From positions 372,001 through 436,000 of the forward strand of contig LATX02000154.1 of the NCBI GenBank assembly GCA_001466705.2: a stretch of 64,000 nucleotides of DNA. Direction: 5' to 3'. The notes under the pieces are model-generated. The model was not told where the DNA came from. It ran no database searches and was given only the letters and a program-made list of their open reading frames with translations. Shown here in pieces: positions 10,303-23,602 of this stretch. This DNA is from Moniliophthora roreri (taxonomy: Eukaryota; Basidiomycota; Agaricomycetes; Agaricales; Marasmiaceae). The position numbers and the translations under genes were made by a program. Numbering within the stretch: position 1 is the first letter of the stretch; every line of letters starts with the position of its first letter.

Positions 10303-12318
10303 ATTATAATCATTGCGTTCGTAATGCAAGGGAGACAACGGTGCTATTGTATTTTTTTTTTGATTTTTTTGGCGCACAAACGGTGGTGGCCTCTGGTCAC
10401 CCCTATAGAGCGATATGGCGCCATTGTAATTAGCATCCGGAGAGTATATATATTTATTTTACCGGCCAGGTTTACGATTCTTTGCGGGGTGCCTAATGTA
10501 TCCTCGTGACGTTTGTGGGGTGCCAGCAGGATCCCTCAAATTAGGAGACAGCCCCGTTGGACGAGGACTTGGCCTGGACTGGCCCGCCGCAGGCGGAAGC
10601 CGGAGCCAAGTTTGGAGAAGGCCGCCTGGGACACACCTCTCAGCCATGTGGACGGTGATCTCGACACCCGACCTCGGTACATCGAGGGAGGGCCCCCGTT
10701 TATAGAGCCAAATGCCCAAGTCGGATCCGGACAAAATTCTTCAAATGCCTAACCCCCATCCAGACAGATTTGGGCCATTTTTTAGGGCAACGCCTGAGGC
10801 CAGGGTCCGGAAAAATTTGGGACAAATCTAGCATGCCTGATTTCTATTCCGGACAGATATCAGCGGGTGGAGGTTGCAGATTCCACCGATTCGTATACCC
10901 GAGTTGTCGCGTGGCGAGGTGATTGGCGAGTCGGCATGCTCTTGCCGGCCATGACACAAGTTCCGTCTTCTGCTCGCTTCAAGTTTGACAAGCGTTGAAG
11001 AGTCTTCTTTCTTACCACCATCTTCCCCTCCGTTTACCCACTTTTTTATTATGGAGATATATAAAATTATTTCTCAAGTCGATATCACAAGAATTTATCT
11101 ACTCTATTGAATGATAGGACCATTTTTCTGATTCTTTGCCACACGGGTTCTCAAGGGTGCAGTGAAGAGAACGGCTGCATTCGAGGTACGTTTCTGGGAC
11201 TTTCGGAGTGTCATTGGGGGCGCAGCGATCTTGGCTGATTCTGGAGGCCAGTGAACCACTCTTTCAGCAGGTATTCCCAGGCAGATTTTGCTCGTACTCT
11301 GTGACCCGCGCCTTTTCAAGGAATGCCTGTGAAACAAAGGTATGCCAGTCTTTTCCATGACAGTCAATCAGGTGTCTCTGAATGTTATACTTCCAACGAA
11401 TGTCCGTACATCCCTGGATAGGACAACAATATTGGTGGCTTGTGTTCGGCCAAGTGTGCCGTGTCGCCAATCACCTTGCCACGCGACGACTCGGGTATAC
11501 AGATCGGTGGAATCTGATACCTCTTGTTCCAGCCGGCCAAAGGCGCTCGGCAAACCATGTAGGCGCGCGCTTCTTTACCGAGGCCTAAGGCAGGGTCCGG
11601 ATAAAAATGACCTCTCGAAGATGCTTGAGGCGCTGTCCGGACAACGATTTCCTTTTCCGGATCCCGACAAATCCTCGGCCAGCTGGATTAGGCATTTGGG
11701 CGATAACCAGGTCATACTCATTGTTGTCCCATCCAACTTGGGTCAGGCTGTGACGGACTTACGAAAACAGGTATGAAGATGTGAATGATGCTGACCCGGA
11801 TACCTAGAATCTAGCTGTGTTCACAGTACTATAGGCCGTCATAGAGCCTTGGAAAAAAAAACCCGCCGAATTGGTGTGCTAACGGCCCGGAGCCGACGCG
11901 GGCCGATGGCTTGGCCTTTTTTTTTCTTCTTCTTCAGGAAATTTCTATAGATACACTAGAATTTTGATTTGCATCTTATACACATTATGAAGCTTTTCTA
12001 ATACATGTGTAGCATGTGTAGGTTGGCGTGAAGTGTGGTGCGAACCTTTCCGGACCGTTGGCACCCTTAGCACCATGACAACGGGCTAAACGTTTTTTTA
12101 CGCGCGCTTTCTTTCGGGTGATCATCTTGGTGTTACGTCATCGATAATCCTTTTTATCAAGCGCCTCCATCATGCTTTTATCGTAGCTCTCCCAATTCAC
12201 TTTGAAGGGGGCATTTACCAACGGGTTGCAAAATAAAAAAAAAAAGAAACAATATCCGAAGAAACCGAGGCTTGGATGAACCTTGCAGATAATGAGCCAT
12301 CCACGACAAGCAGTAATC
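10303..12318. repeat. Repeat-like region with an inverted repeat pair
   Basis: No complete gene. A stretch at about 10877-10928 recurs inverted at about 11464-11516, with roughly 45 of 52 positions alike by eye; both encode the same phrase, DSTD.YTRVVAW.GDW, on opposite strands. A second short block with GGCAGGGTCCGGA-like sequence occurs in direct orientation at about 10793-10812 and 11583-11603. Poly-T runs and AT-rich spacers fill 11800-12300. This may be the remains of an unclassified mobile element or of a multi-copy gene family. Confidence 0.45.
11264..11470 (-). CDS. C2H2 zinc-finger ORF fragment
   Basis: A 68-codon open frame that contains one classic zinc-finger pattern, CPIQGC, eleven residues, H, four residues, H (spacing C-x4-C-x11-H-x4-H), followed by a charged helix-like tail. 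Single fingers of this kind occur in DNA-binding parts of fungal transposon-related proteins and in host regulators. It lies partly inside the inverted-repeat region, so it is more likely a fragment of a repeated gene than a stand-alone protein. No start signal or introns are convincing. Confidence 0.35.
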   Translation of the reverse strand: MATRHTWPNTSHQYCCPIQGCTDIRWKYNIQRHLIDCHGKDWHTFVSQAFLEKARVTEYEQNLPGNTC

Positions 12319-14939
12319 AGCTCTTCGTCAGTAGGTGTTATAGCAGAGGCTTTTTTTTTTCATTGATTCGTGGAACCTAGCATTACGCCCAAGTACACTC
12401 GACAACTCTAACTCTCGCGTTACAGTTGGGTTCCGAGCCATATTCCGTTTCCAGTATTTCGCATATCTCGTAGTGGCGCACTATCGTCCCATTGTGTTAC
12501 AGCTTCCTGCCAAGCAGATACATATATGAGCTATAGTGACGGTGGGCGCGACAGCGTTGTTTGCGTGGCTATGGCTGTAATGACGCCATTACCGTGAGTC
12601 CGCTTCCTTTTCTCTTTCGCGAATACTTGAGAAAGAGGGCATAGCTAACAGTTTCTCTTCGTATTTTTAGAAGAATTGCAGCAAGGTTAAGGCAGAGATT
12701 GGTTGAGGTTCTTAATGGTGAGGACACTGTACAATGTTCCTTTTTTTTTCTTTTGTTCCTGGAAACAAAGGTGGCTGATGCGCTGATGGACCATACTCAT
12801 CATTTGGTGGGTAGATCATGAGATTGCGGTCATTCGGGTGTATGAACCGATATCTACGCAGCAGGTACTGCCAGGACCTATGAATGACGATGAGTCTCAG
12901 TACACAGAGTTATGTGCTATCTCCACAACTGCGTCGTGTCCGGATATTTCAGGTTTCCTTTCGCTTCAGGGCATGTAAACCTTGTGTGTGGATTTGTGAA
13001 TAGGACATATATGGTTCTATGAACGGAACTATCAACGGAAGAAGCTTCAGATAGGTACGTGATCATCAGAGCCCTGATGTTCGATATTGATTTTCTTTTG
13101 CATTCAAAGGAACATTTCTAGTCTTTTATCGACACCTGATGTGAGATACAACGGAAATTGGAGGCTATGAAGGCGGGCTGGTCGGTGATCTTCTTAGTGC
13201 TCAAGGCTTAAAGTCTGACGTTATTTGGTCCTGGTTGAAGGGTTATTTTCAAAGTATAAAGTGAATCCCTTTTTCCTATTCAAAGGGTATCACAAGTAGT
13301 GCAAGACAGTTCAGAACATGGCTGGTCCATCTTTACCCGCCCCCCACCTCGATCTTGGAGACACATTCGGTGCTTTCTTGGTAGCGGTTAATATCTCGTC
13401 GTGGTGCGTATGCCGTTATATTTTTAATCATCTCGTCTAAACCTCTCTCTAAACATTCGCAGCTTGTACGGCGTTACTTGCCTTCAAATTTGGTACTATT
13501 TCCGGAGCTATAACGATCGCTGGTTACTTCGAGGCATCGTGAGCTTACCACGTTCTTTGACTCCGTATCATGCTAACGATAACAAACCTTCAGGTTCTGG
13601 CTATCCTGTTTGTGGTTTTGCTCCAACTTGTGTGGCGTAGCCTGAATTATTCTGTTTTTTAGGGTACTCGAAATGGCTCACGCAATCCTCGCCATCCACG
13701 CCGTGTACCATTACCTGGTCCTGAACTTTGCCAATCCCGTTGGATTGTCGAAAGATGTTTGGTTAGTCATATCTGTGCTCTAGTTTGTTCAGTGTTAACC
13801 TTTTCTCCCAGGAGCGTCGTTGTGAGTGTCAACCCAGCTCTTTTACTATATTAGCTAAACGTGTTTACAAGTTCGTTATACCCGTCACGGTATGACTTTG
13901 ATCAGATCTCTGCTACGTGCGCCGGGGGCTGAGAGTTGAACGACTTCACAGACTGCGACCAATACGATTGTACACCTATTCTATGCGGCACGAATTTACC
14001 TGCGTAAGTATTCACGTTGGGTTCACGTACCCATCAGACTCAAACTATCAACAGTCAGTGGTGGAAAAGATTGGTGGACGCCTGCTATAGTAGTAAGTGA
14101 GAACCTTTGTTCACTGTATGCTATAAAATCTCACTGACTCTTTCGCAGTGTGTCTTGAAAATTGTTCAAATCGGTATGTGCTCTGGACACTATTAATTAT
14201 TCAAGCACGGTCTGATATACGAGAACCGGCATCGGAAGTACTATCCACTAGTGCGTATCCATACTTTGCTGCTGCCAACTCATTCAAACGACTGAAATCC
14301 CCGGGGTTTCAGTTGTTACAATCAAGATGTAAGCATTTTCGGCGGTTCATCTTTCTTTTAATAAGCGGTGGATTCTGATAGAGACAACAACAGAAACGAC
14401 ATACAATATTTCGCGCTTATTGCCGACGACGTACAAACAGTGGTAGGTTGTGAACTGAATTAGCTTTGCCTCCCCCTCCCGTTTCTACTACTACTACTGA
14501 TCTGATTCGGACGGTAGACAGTAGCTAATGTTGCACTCTCGTGCAATGCTGCTTTGGATATCATCTGCGCATTGGCATTGTCGTATTATCTGCACACTAG
14601 TCGGTCAGGTGTCAAGAGGTGTGTGACGTTTGACGTTGTCATCAAGTTATGAGAAACTTGAAGTGGAGCCATATGAACGTTGTCGAGGTGGATACCTATA
14701 AGCCGTCAGGGTCCCTAAAGCGTGCTTGTTACGGGCGCTTTAATACGTCTTCTTAAGGGCCGAACCCGGAGCGTTAAAGTGAAAAATTCCAATAGTGTAT
14801 AGCTTGTATTTGTTTTGAGGATGTTGAGTTTGTCTTTGAGGATGTATCTGGCATTCAGGATGTAGCAACCTGCCTGGAGAATAGAGCTGTTAAGTTTGTC
14901 AAAAGCTTTGACCGAGCGGGACTGGATAATGCACCACTG
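12319..14939. repeat. Segmental duplication, copy A
   Basis: This segment recurs at 24333-28142 in the same orientation. Both copies begin at the same phrase (AGCTCTTCGTCAGTAG) and end at GCACCACTG. Copy A has about 315 bp (roughly 12840-13154) that copy B lacks. Copy B has a 164-bp TIR element and about 1.37 kb of 3' gene sequence that copy A lacks. Identity is high by eye. Confidence 0.85.
13318..14633 (+). pseudogene. DUF6534-type membrane protein, 3'-truncated (copy A)
   Basis: The ATG at 13318 starts MAGPSLPAPHLDLGDTFGAF and continues LVAVNISSW, an intron, then YGVTCLQIWYYFRSYNDRWL, VLAILFVVLLQLV, AHAILAIHAVYHYLVLNFAN, TNTIVHLFYAARIYL, SGGKDWWTPAIV and a late exon with TVANVALSCNAALDIICALA and YYLHTSRSGVKR. 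These are the first five or six helices of the family with intact frames and introns. The last conserved block (INRLIAHAINNGALT in copy B) and the tail are missing, because the sequence jumps at about 14633 to what in copy B lies 1.37 kb further on. The gene is therefore probably non-functional, although its reading frames have not yet decayed. Confidence 0.75.
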
Positions 14940-14990
14940 TTATGGAGGTGTCCATGGGTCTTCGGTGTTATACTGGGTTACATCAACTTG

Positions 14991-15119
14991 TCATTTTGTG
15001 CAATGTAGGTTATGGTCTTTATCACCATTGAAAGTGAACTCTGTGCCATTGTAGAACCATGTGTGTCCTTGTGAGTCTATTATCCATGCAGTGAAGTGAT
15101 GATTGCTAAAGTATATGAT
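14991..15119 (-). pseudogene. C-terminal fragment resembling a ubiquitin-protease His box
   Basis: Minus-strand open stretch with IIYFSNHHFTAWIIDSQGHT then WFYNGTEFTFNGDK, ending at a TGA at 14991-14993. The arrangement (aromatic, H-F-T-A, then W.Y.G) recalls the histidine box at the end of ubiquitin-specific-peptidase-like proteins that occur in many copies in mushroom genomes. It is only 42 codons long and begins exactly at the terminal repeat of the 8.45-kb element. The family assignment is inference. Confidence 0.3.
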
Positions 15120-15482
15120 CACCTGCAAAAAGTATGTCACATTATAATAGGGTTATAACCCCCATAATGCATTATGAGTTCCATAATCATTAGCAACCCT
15201 GTTATATGCCAAGTCGGATACGGTAACCTAGTTGTAATGTAGTTATAATGTAGTTGTAACATGCAATAATAATTACAAGTCCCATAATAATTATAATAAG
15301 TTGCAATGCCATTACAACCCTACTGGACGGTAAATAGGCACCAAATCCTTATCAGAATCACTCACACATATAGCACACATGAATATAAATGCAAAAACCT
15401 ATATTGAACCATGCATACACCATACAGATACTCCAAACAAATGATAAGTACTATTCTTACAGCTTCAAGCTAACATACACTT

Positions 15483-15684
15483 TGAATGTAAAGGTCACTG
15501 GCCTTGCCAGCACCCTTATCAACCAAAACACTACAATCACTGTTAGCAACCAGTAAAGCACCAATGATAATTTGACATACCAAGTCTTTTGACTAGTCTT
15601 GTTGTCATAGATTTGAGCTGTCCTGTTACAGCCTGTAGCAAGATACTTGCTGTCTGCAGAAAAGCGAACACAACACACAACACT
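15483..15684 (-). pseudogene. TUP1: Tup1 WD40 fragment
   Basis: Tup1 is the WD40 subunit of the Ssn6-Tup1 general co-repressor. The fragment reads [18 protein letters not shown] followed by [16 protein letters not shown], close to the first WD40 blade of fungal Tup1 proteins. A GTATGT...TTGTAG intron (about 15530-15580) then leads to [18 protein letters not shown], the usual continuation. Only this blade is present. Changes such as Gly to Ser fit C-to-T decay. The fragment is joined in frame to the end of the Vps10 sequence upstream ([11 protein letters not shown]). Confidence 0.75.
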
Positions 15685-18600
15685 GCCTTTGCAAGAGGAA
15701 TGAGGAATCTTGCGATACACAGTTCATTCATACCACATTCTGTCTTCTTGACATTGTTGATCAGAGGGGAGAGGTAAGGCACCAGCTACAAGAACACATT
15801 TGTTAGTTTCTGGGTTATGGACATGATTGAATTCACTATAAGAGATTATGTGTCAATCAAGAGTGCACAAGAGAGTAGGCTAGTCAGCATACTATTCAAA
15901 GTCTGACTCAGTACAAGCACAATTCCTTTTGATTTTGGACAGAGCCTCTTTTTGTTCACCAACATAGCAGTTGGCTCCTGACTTTATTCAGTAGTAGAGT
16001 GTCTGATAACACTACTGTCAGAATCTTGCAACCTACCTTGCAGAACCAAGAATGCACCTGTCTTCTGAATAAGCACACTTTATTCCTGTCCTCACTTGGG
16101 CTCCACAGCTCAAAATTGGTATGGTTAGGATCATCAGTGTCCAATACACCTGCAATGGCTTTGAGTATTCCATCTGAACTGACAAGAGTGTGAACTCACA
16201 CTACTGACTCATCAACACACTGAAATCAACCTGCACTGCAACAGTCCCTCTTCCTCCAGGATATTCTCCCAGAAGAACGAACCTCCTACTTGTATTGTTC
16301 AGTACAGTGATGATAGACCTGACCCTTATCTTTCCCACTCCATTAGCTATGAATCAGTATGCTCTCCATGTCTCTCCTTCATCAGTTGTAAAGAGGATGT
16401 GGTCCATGGGTTCCTTGTCATTTGCCATAATGAAAATAGAGCCAGAATCACCAAACTCCCACAAGTGAGCACCTTTATGGACTTCACGCCATGTGAAGCC
16501 TCCATCATGAGAGAGGAAGGTGTTGGAATCTATGTAGGGAGTGAGGGAGGAGCCGACATTACTGACAGCCATGATGACACCAACAATGGATGGTGTAGAG
16601 AAGGCAGCTTGGGGGTTCAGATGTTTGGTGTAGCCATAAATGTGAAGAGTGCAGGACTGTCATTATCAATGTCAGTTCGTCTGCCTGGAACAGTATGATG
16701 CAGGGAGAAAGCGCACCATATCCTAACAGTCATATTTATTTTCTAGTGAATCTGTCTTTGGCAGTCTGAGCAGCTTCCAGCTTCCACCATCATTATGCAT
16801 AATCCTTGAAATCAAATGCTTCTTTCCTGTAATTGATGCCTCTACTGGATCTCTGACGATATTGACAAGCACAATACCATCTAACCCAATCATCTTCTCA
16901 AAGTCCACATAACCAACATCATTCCTGTTCATGTTGTCTAGTGAATTGATGAAATACATTCTGTTGGAATTTGACTTGAGTATGGATCTGAAGGGTGGGA
17001 TATCAGACACGGTCATGAACAGGAACAGAGATTGCATTGAGGATTCGAGGATTGTGAATGGCTGTAAAAGTCAAGAGAGGTGAGTCAACAAGCAGACATG
17101 GTGAAAGGTAGAAGTACCAACATGGGTGTCGAGAGCCATATCCTTGGGGAACACAGCTGGCACAAAGTTGACACTATCGAGTGAGACTTGCAGTCCCAGG
17201 CTTGTTCTGTTTAATTTTAACTGATGATGAACCTGGGATCAGTTCACTTCTTGGAATTTTTAGAAATATAGTAGATGCATCTCAGCCACAACCAGATACT
17301 TCAAGAACTTTGCAAACCCAATGACATTGTCAAATAGCTTCTTCCTCTCCCCTTGAGTGTAATAGTTCTTGCCTTTGACAAGCTTGAGTCTGGGGCCAGG
17401 TTGTAGCAGTTAGTTACCCTCTTTTTGTTGCCTGTGTGGATTTGTCACTTTTGTTTTTGGGTGATGAGAGAGCATACTCACCAGCTCTCACAGACAATCT
17501 CTATGGGGTCTGCTTGCAAATTTGTATCAGCCACCCAGGTGCAGTTGACAATGTACTTGTCAATCAGTGTCCAGGTTTGTCTGTTATTTCTAGACCAGTG
17601 GGCTTCGGCATGGCAACCTTGCTGGCTACTTTCACAGTTTACCAGACCCATCCATATGATGTGATCTGTTCCAGGCTGGAATCAGAGGATGGGAACATGG
17701 AAACAGTTTGGTGGAGAAGGGGTCATCATCTATTCATTCAGTTTGATGAGTCTTTCTACTCTCCTCAGAAGAATAAAGAGATGAGAACACACTCTGTGCC
17801 ATGACTGACCAGTATCTGTCGTAATATAAATGTGATTTTCTGCTGTAATCAAGTATGCCCACTCATTGGAGTACAGATGATGGTAAAATGCCAAAAACCT
17901 TTCTTCAGAGTGGATTTACCGCCAGGTGTACCCTTCATTGGAAGATTGGTAGATGGTGAAATTATATAGTCTGACTAGGAGCATCTATTAAAGGTTCTAT
18001 CAGTCATGTGTGAGAACGTGCCAGGTGAATGAGTACCTTGGAGTCAGGGAAATATGCATGTTGTTCAATGAAATCAGGAAATTTGAATGTCTGGTGCTGG
18101 ATTTTGCCTTCTGCAGGTTGAGCCTGAGTACAGTCTTTCTCAGTTTTCTTGTCTTTATTGGCCTTGGGTCCTATGAACGACCAAAATCAGTGTTTTCCAC
18201 AGTGGCTGAAATAAAGCTCAACTAACTGCCAACACAGGTGTTACCAGAAATTTGCCTCCAACCACTTGAGCCCATGTACTTGCTATCCAAGTCCAAACAG
18301 AAGCCAGCAGGTATCAGTTCTGGACCCAATGCTACACATTGATCATCTGAGAGTGTGTAGTTGAAGTCACTGCCAGAAAAGAACTGGTTGGAGCATGATG
18401 TCATGCTGTTAGGGACAAACACTTACCATTTGAAATCCTCATCCCCACATTTGCAATTTTCCTCTTGCTCTATGGGATTCTGGAACTTGTCACCTACATA
18501 GCAGTCTGCTGAGGGCTTGTGGTGCTTGTAGTATTGCTATAGGTGTACATTAGCTCTTGGCTCTGTCAGCTGTATAGGGATAGAAAAGAAATGTGCCTTA

Positions 18601-18905
18601 TGCCCTATCAAACACTCCTCATCCCTCAGCCTAGCATACTACTTTTCATAGTCACTGTCTCCACACTTCCTGCCTCTAGTGTCCACAAAGTTGAGGAAAA
18701 CAGTGATGAAGCAGCCAACTTTGTTTGTCTGGTCTTTCCATAATACTTGTCCAACTAAGATGAACTTTTGCAATGTGGAATCAGAGAGCATGACTAGAGC
18801 TCAAGCACATAGTTTGACTCTGAATTTGTATGTATTCCTGTCTGGAGATTGTGTTAGCTGCTGACTACTCAAAAGTGAACATGAAACATGAAAACTAACC
18901 ATGTC

Positions 18906-19462
18906 TGTTACGTTACTTGCGCAGCAACGACAACAACTCAACACCACTTGACACAATGATGTAGAGTTTGATCTCTCCGATGAGAAAGGAAGATTCTCTT
19001 CCCGAAGGAGAAAGGTTCAAGTTCAAGAGTTAGCTTAAGAAAAGCTAAAGTTCAGAAGTTCGCTCATTGGCTAAACACAAGTTTGGTTAAACTAGGTCAA
19101 GCTGAAGAGCTTAGACCCAGAAAACTATCTACTTATACATCCTTTGTAGTTACTCGTTTGGATACAAATGTGAGATCGATATCATTGTTTGTCAAACAAG
19201 TAGAAAGCAATGGAATATGGTAGAATGTCGATGAAGTTATAAATAAATGACTTGACATCATAAGCGATGTCATCGGAAGGGAATAGAAACTAATGGAACA
19301 AAGTGAAGTCATGATAGCGTTATAAGTATTGAAAAAGGGGACTGGGAATGTGGATGAGTCCAGATGTTAAAGGGAAGCATAATGTTGGGCGCTAACTTGC
19401 CCAAAATAGTAGTACAGAGAAAAGAAGGAAGAAAAAAGCGTCTGATAAGAAAGTCTGTAACA
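18906..19462 (-). mobile_element. Solo gypsy-type LTR with 5-bp target duplication
   Basis: The 557-bp block begins TGTTACGTTACTTGCGCAGC and ends GTCTGTAACA. It is flanked on both sides by ATGTC (18901-18905 and 19463-19467). In the minus direction its end matches the end of the 355-bp LTR at 54070-54424 (TTGCTGCGCAAG.GACGTAACA), and shared phrases such as AGGTCAAGCTGAAGAGCT occur inside. It is a longer relative of the gypsy LTR in this window, left alone after LTR-LTR recombination. It sits inside the Vps10 fragment. Confidence 0.8.
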
Positions 19463-20332
19463 ATGTCTTCCCAAGGTTGGGTGAATACACTGAAGATGCT
19501 CAAAAACCTATGCCTCTACTATGAGAACATGAGGCCTGTGGTGCCAAAATACCCTTGAAAAAGGTATATATATAAGTTCTTGATTCTCAGTTTTGTTTGT
19601 GAGTTGGTTCAGCGTGGTTCACTGTTACCGCAACATCAAGAATAATTCTCAATGTCTCGCTCAGTAGTTCAGAGATGATTGCCTTCAAAACAACTTCTCA
19701 GATTGAAATGGGTGTTCGTTTGTATAATATTTATCAGTTTTGTGGTTTTATTAATCACTTTGAAAGCAAATACTGGTATAGATTTCAACCAGAAACTGCC
19801 CAAAGAATAAACTTCTTCTAAGTGAGAACAAAGGTACCTCTTGTACCTGAATATAGCCCTCTTAGCTATGTTCTGCAATGATTCTCAAGAGGACAAATCT
19901 TCTAGACACTGCTAGCCTGAAACCCTCTCTGATTCATGTCAAAACACCAGACTATACTGATGCATGTCAGCTACCCTCTTAGTAGACTGATACAATGTTT
20001 CTCTTATTGGAAAACACACCTCTTGCATTAAAAACTAAGCTCTTTCTAGCTTTTATTTATATCTCTGGTTTGGGTTACAATCTCAGGTCTCAACTAGCCT
20101 GTGCCTCTTGCACAACTAAATAAGCTAGAGCCCAAAGTGGTTGAAAAATACTGATTGCCAGTAGCTCTTCTACCTGAACAACAACATCATACACTCTGGT
20201 AATTGGTGGGCAGTATCTCNGATATTTGTTCTGTGCTTTAGCAGATAGTCATTTTCAAGTCAAGAGAAGACTTTGTATCAGAAAGTTTTGGTGGCTTTCT
20301 GGAGGCAGCTAGTGTTTTGCTAGTGTCGATGC

Positions 20333-20458
20333 ATCTTAGAGAGGGCTCAGGCTATGAGAGTAGAAGTTTTCCTGCTTAAGTGTGTTCTAAATTGAGTAGA
20401 CACATCTTAGAGAGGGCTCAGGCTACCAGAGTAGAAGTTTTCCGGCTTAAGTGTGTTA
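20333..20458. repeat. Tandem repeat, two units of about 70 bp
   Basis: The phrase CATCTTAGAGAGGGCTCAGG followed by CTA...GAGTAGAAGTTTTCC.GCTTAAGTGTGTT occurs twice in direct tandem, about 70 bp apart, with a few mismatches. No function is evident. Confidence 0.7.
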
Positions 20459-21343
20459 CAGATCACAACCAAGAGGGTTGTATCCAGTACAAGGGGTACT
20501 GTAGTCTTTGATTACTTGGGTTATCACTTCAGGGTAGTCTTACCATTGCCTCAGCACAATTAGCTGTTGTATTTAGGCTTGATTGAGATAGTAGAAACCA
20601 GAAAACACTCAATAAAAACAAATTATTTAAACAAATATATCCTTGTAGTCTCTATGTTGATAACTGGATACATGCTTATTTTAAATCACAAAGATCAAAT
20701 AGAGTCTAAGTGCAGTAACTCTGATCACGCCAAACCACACTCTGCACATCACCACACACACATAGACAATAGTAGAGCAGGATCTGATCAACAGATCAGC
20801 TTTTTGTGTAGCACAATCAAGTGGTATTACCAGTGATGGTGAGTTGAAGATTGGTCCAAAGTTATGTGGTGCTGTCACTAAATGTAGATGCAGAGAACAT
20901 TCCTGCTACTCCTTCATCAGCCTTTGGAAGTGCAATACAGAGAGCAGGGCTTGCCTTGATTTTAGCATTACAGTTGATCCTATTTCCTTGTGCATCATGC
21001 AACGGTGGTTGGATGTCCTTCCAACTCCTTTCATTGTCCCAAGTAATCCGACTTTTCAGCATCTTTTCTACACCCCAACCCCCCTCAACCTGTTCAGGGT
21101 TCACCATGATGTTCGCTAGGCCAACACCTTCAAGGCCATACATCCACATATTCTGCCTCATTCTGGTTGGTATCCTTGAGAGATTGGGTAAAGTACGTTC
21201 CATTCGAGTTGGATACAAACTATTGTCCCAGAGCTCTGCATGACTATGTCAACTGCTAGCAAGTGCACAGGTGATTCAACAACTGTAAACGTGTTTTCAC
21301 AGAGTTGGGCTGATAAAGCATGAGGGAACTCAGCACATGCCTA

Positions 21344-21858
<515 letters not shown>

Positions 21859-22272
21859 TCATGCTGTCATTGCAAGACGTGCAGGAACTTCAAAGCACCT
21901 CCAGGTTTTCCCATAGTCTACTGTGCAGTAATGGATGTCTGAGTCTGTTAAGATGAAGGCATAAGAATTGTCAAAAGGATGCTCTATAACCATGAGAGCT
22001 TCACCTTGGGGTATGTCAGATGCAGGTGACCAGGTCTTGCCTTTGTCAGAGGACACATAGACTGTGCCAGCTATGGCATCAAAGTAAATTATGCTCTGCA
22101 ATAATGAGAACAATAATGAATGAAACACAGGTTTACCCACCTCAGAATCATCAAAATAGAATAACCTTGCTGGGGGATTGTCAAATGATGATACCAAATG
22201 AGACACTTCCCCTGCTGCAACACTTCCTACCCTAGAAAGAGGTAGAAGTACCAACACTGTCAACCAAATGAT

Positions 22273-23055
<783 letters not shown>

Positions 23056-23602
23056 TGTTGTTCATCAATAGTGGTGGTTTGGGCAAAGGGTTAGGCATGG
23101 GAATTTGCCAATGCCGCAGCACTTTGACTGCCATGAAGTTGAGGTAGTTGCCTCACATGTTGCAAAACCGGCTCTCTGATGACCATCAGTCAACATTTTA
23201 CTCTACCCACACCAGCCTATTATCTATTAACTAAAAATTAGTTTCATTATAAACATAAATAGGTGTACCTAATACTAAAGCCTTGTTACATTGTCATGTT
23301 GCATGGGTTCTTATATACTGTTGCACTAAGAACTTTACTTCTATTTGAAATTGTGTTATAATGTGCATGTACTGGGGTTTTAACTTGTTGTAATGACTCT
23401 ATGTGGGTTGTAATGTGGACATAAGGGAGTTGCAAGGCAGTTACAATATTTCAATATATTATAACTAGGCTATAATACACTTAAAATCTAGCTAAATTTA
23501 TTATGTTACCTTGTAACCTTCATAATTCTGTTGCAACACCATTATGATGGTATGTACTTTTTGCAGGTGATTACTCTTAGTTGATATTGGTATTCATTGC
23601 TG

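Noticed and set aside
23270..23550. TTATAAC-rich stretch taken as a replication origin
   Set aside because: The same phrases occur at the other end of the element and in the small TIR elements, so they belong to the transposon.
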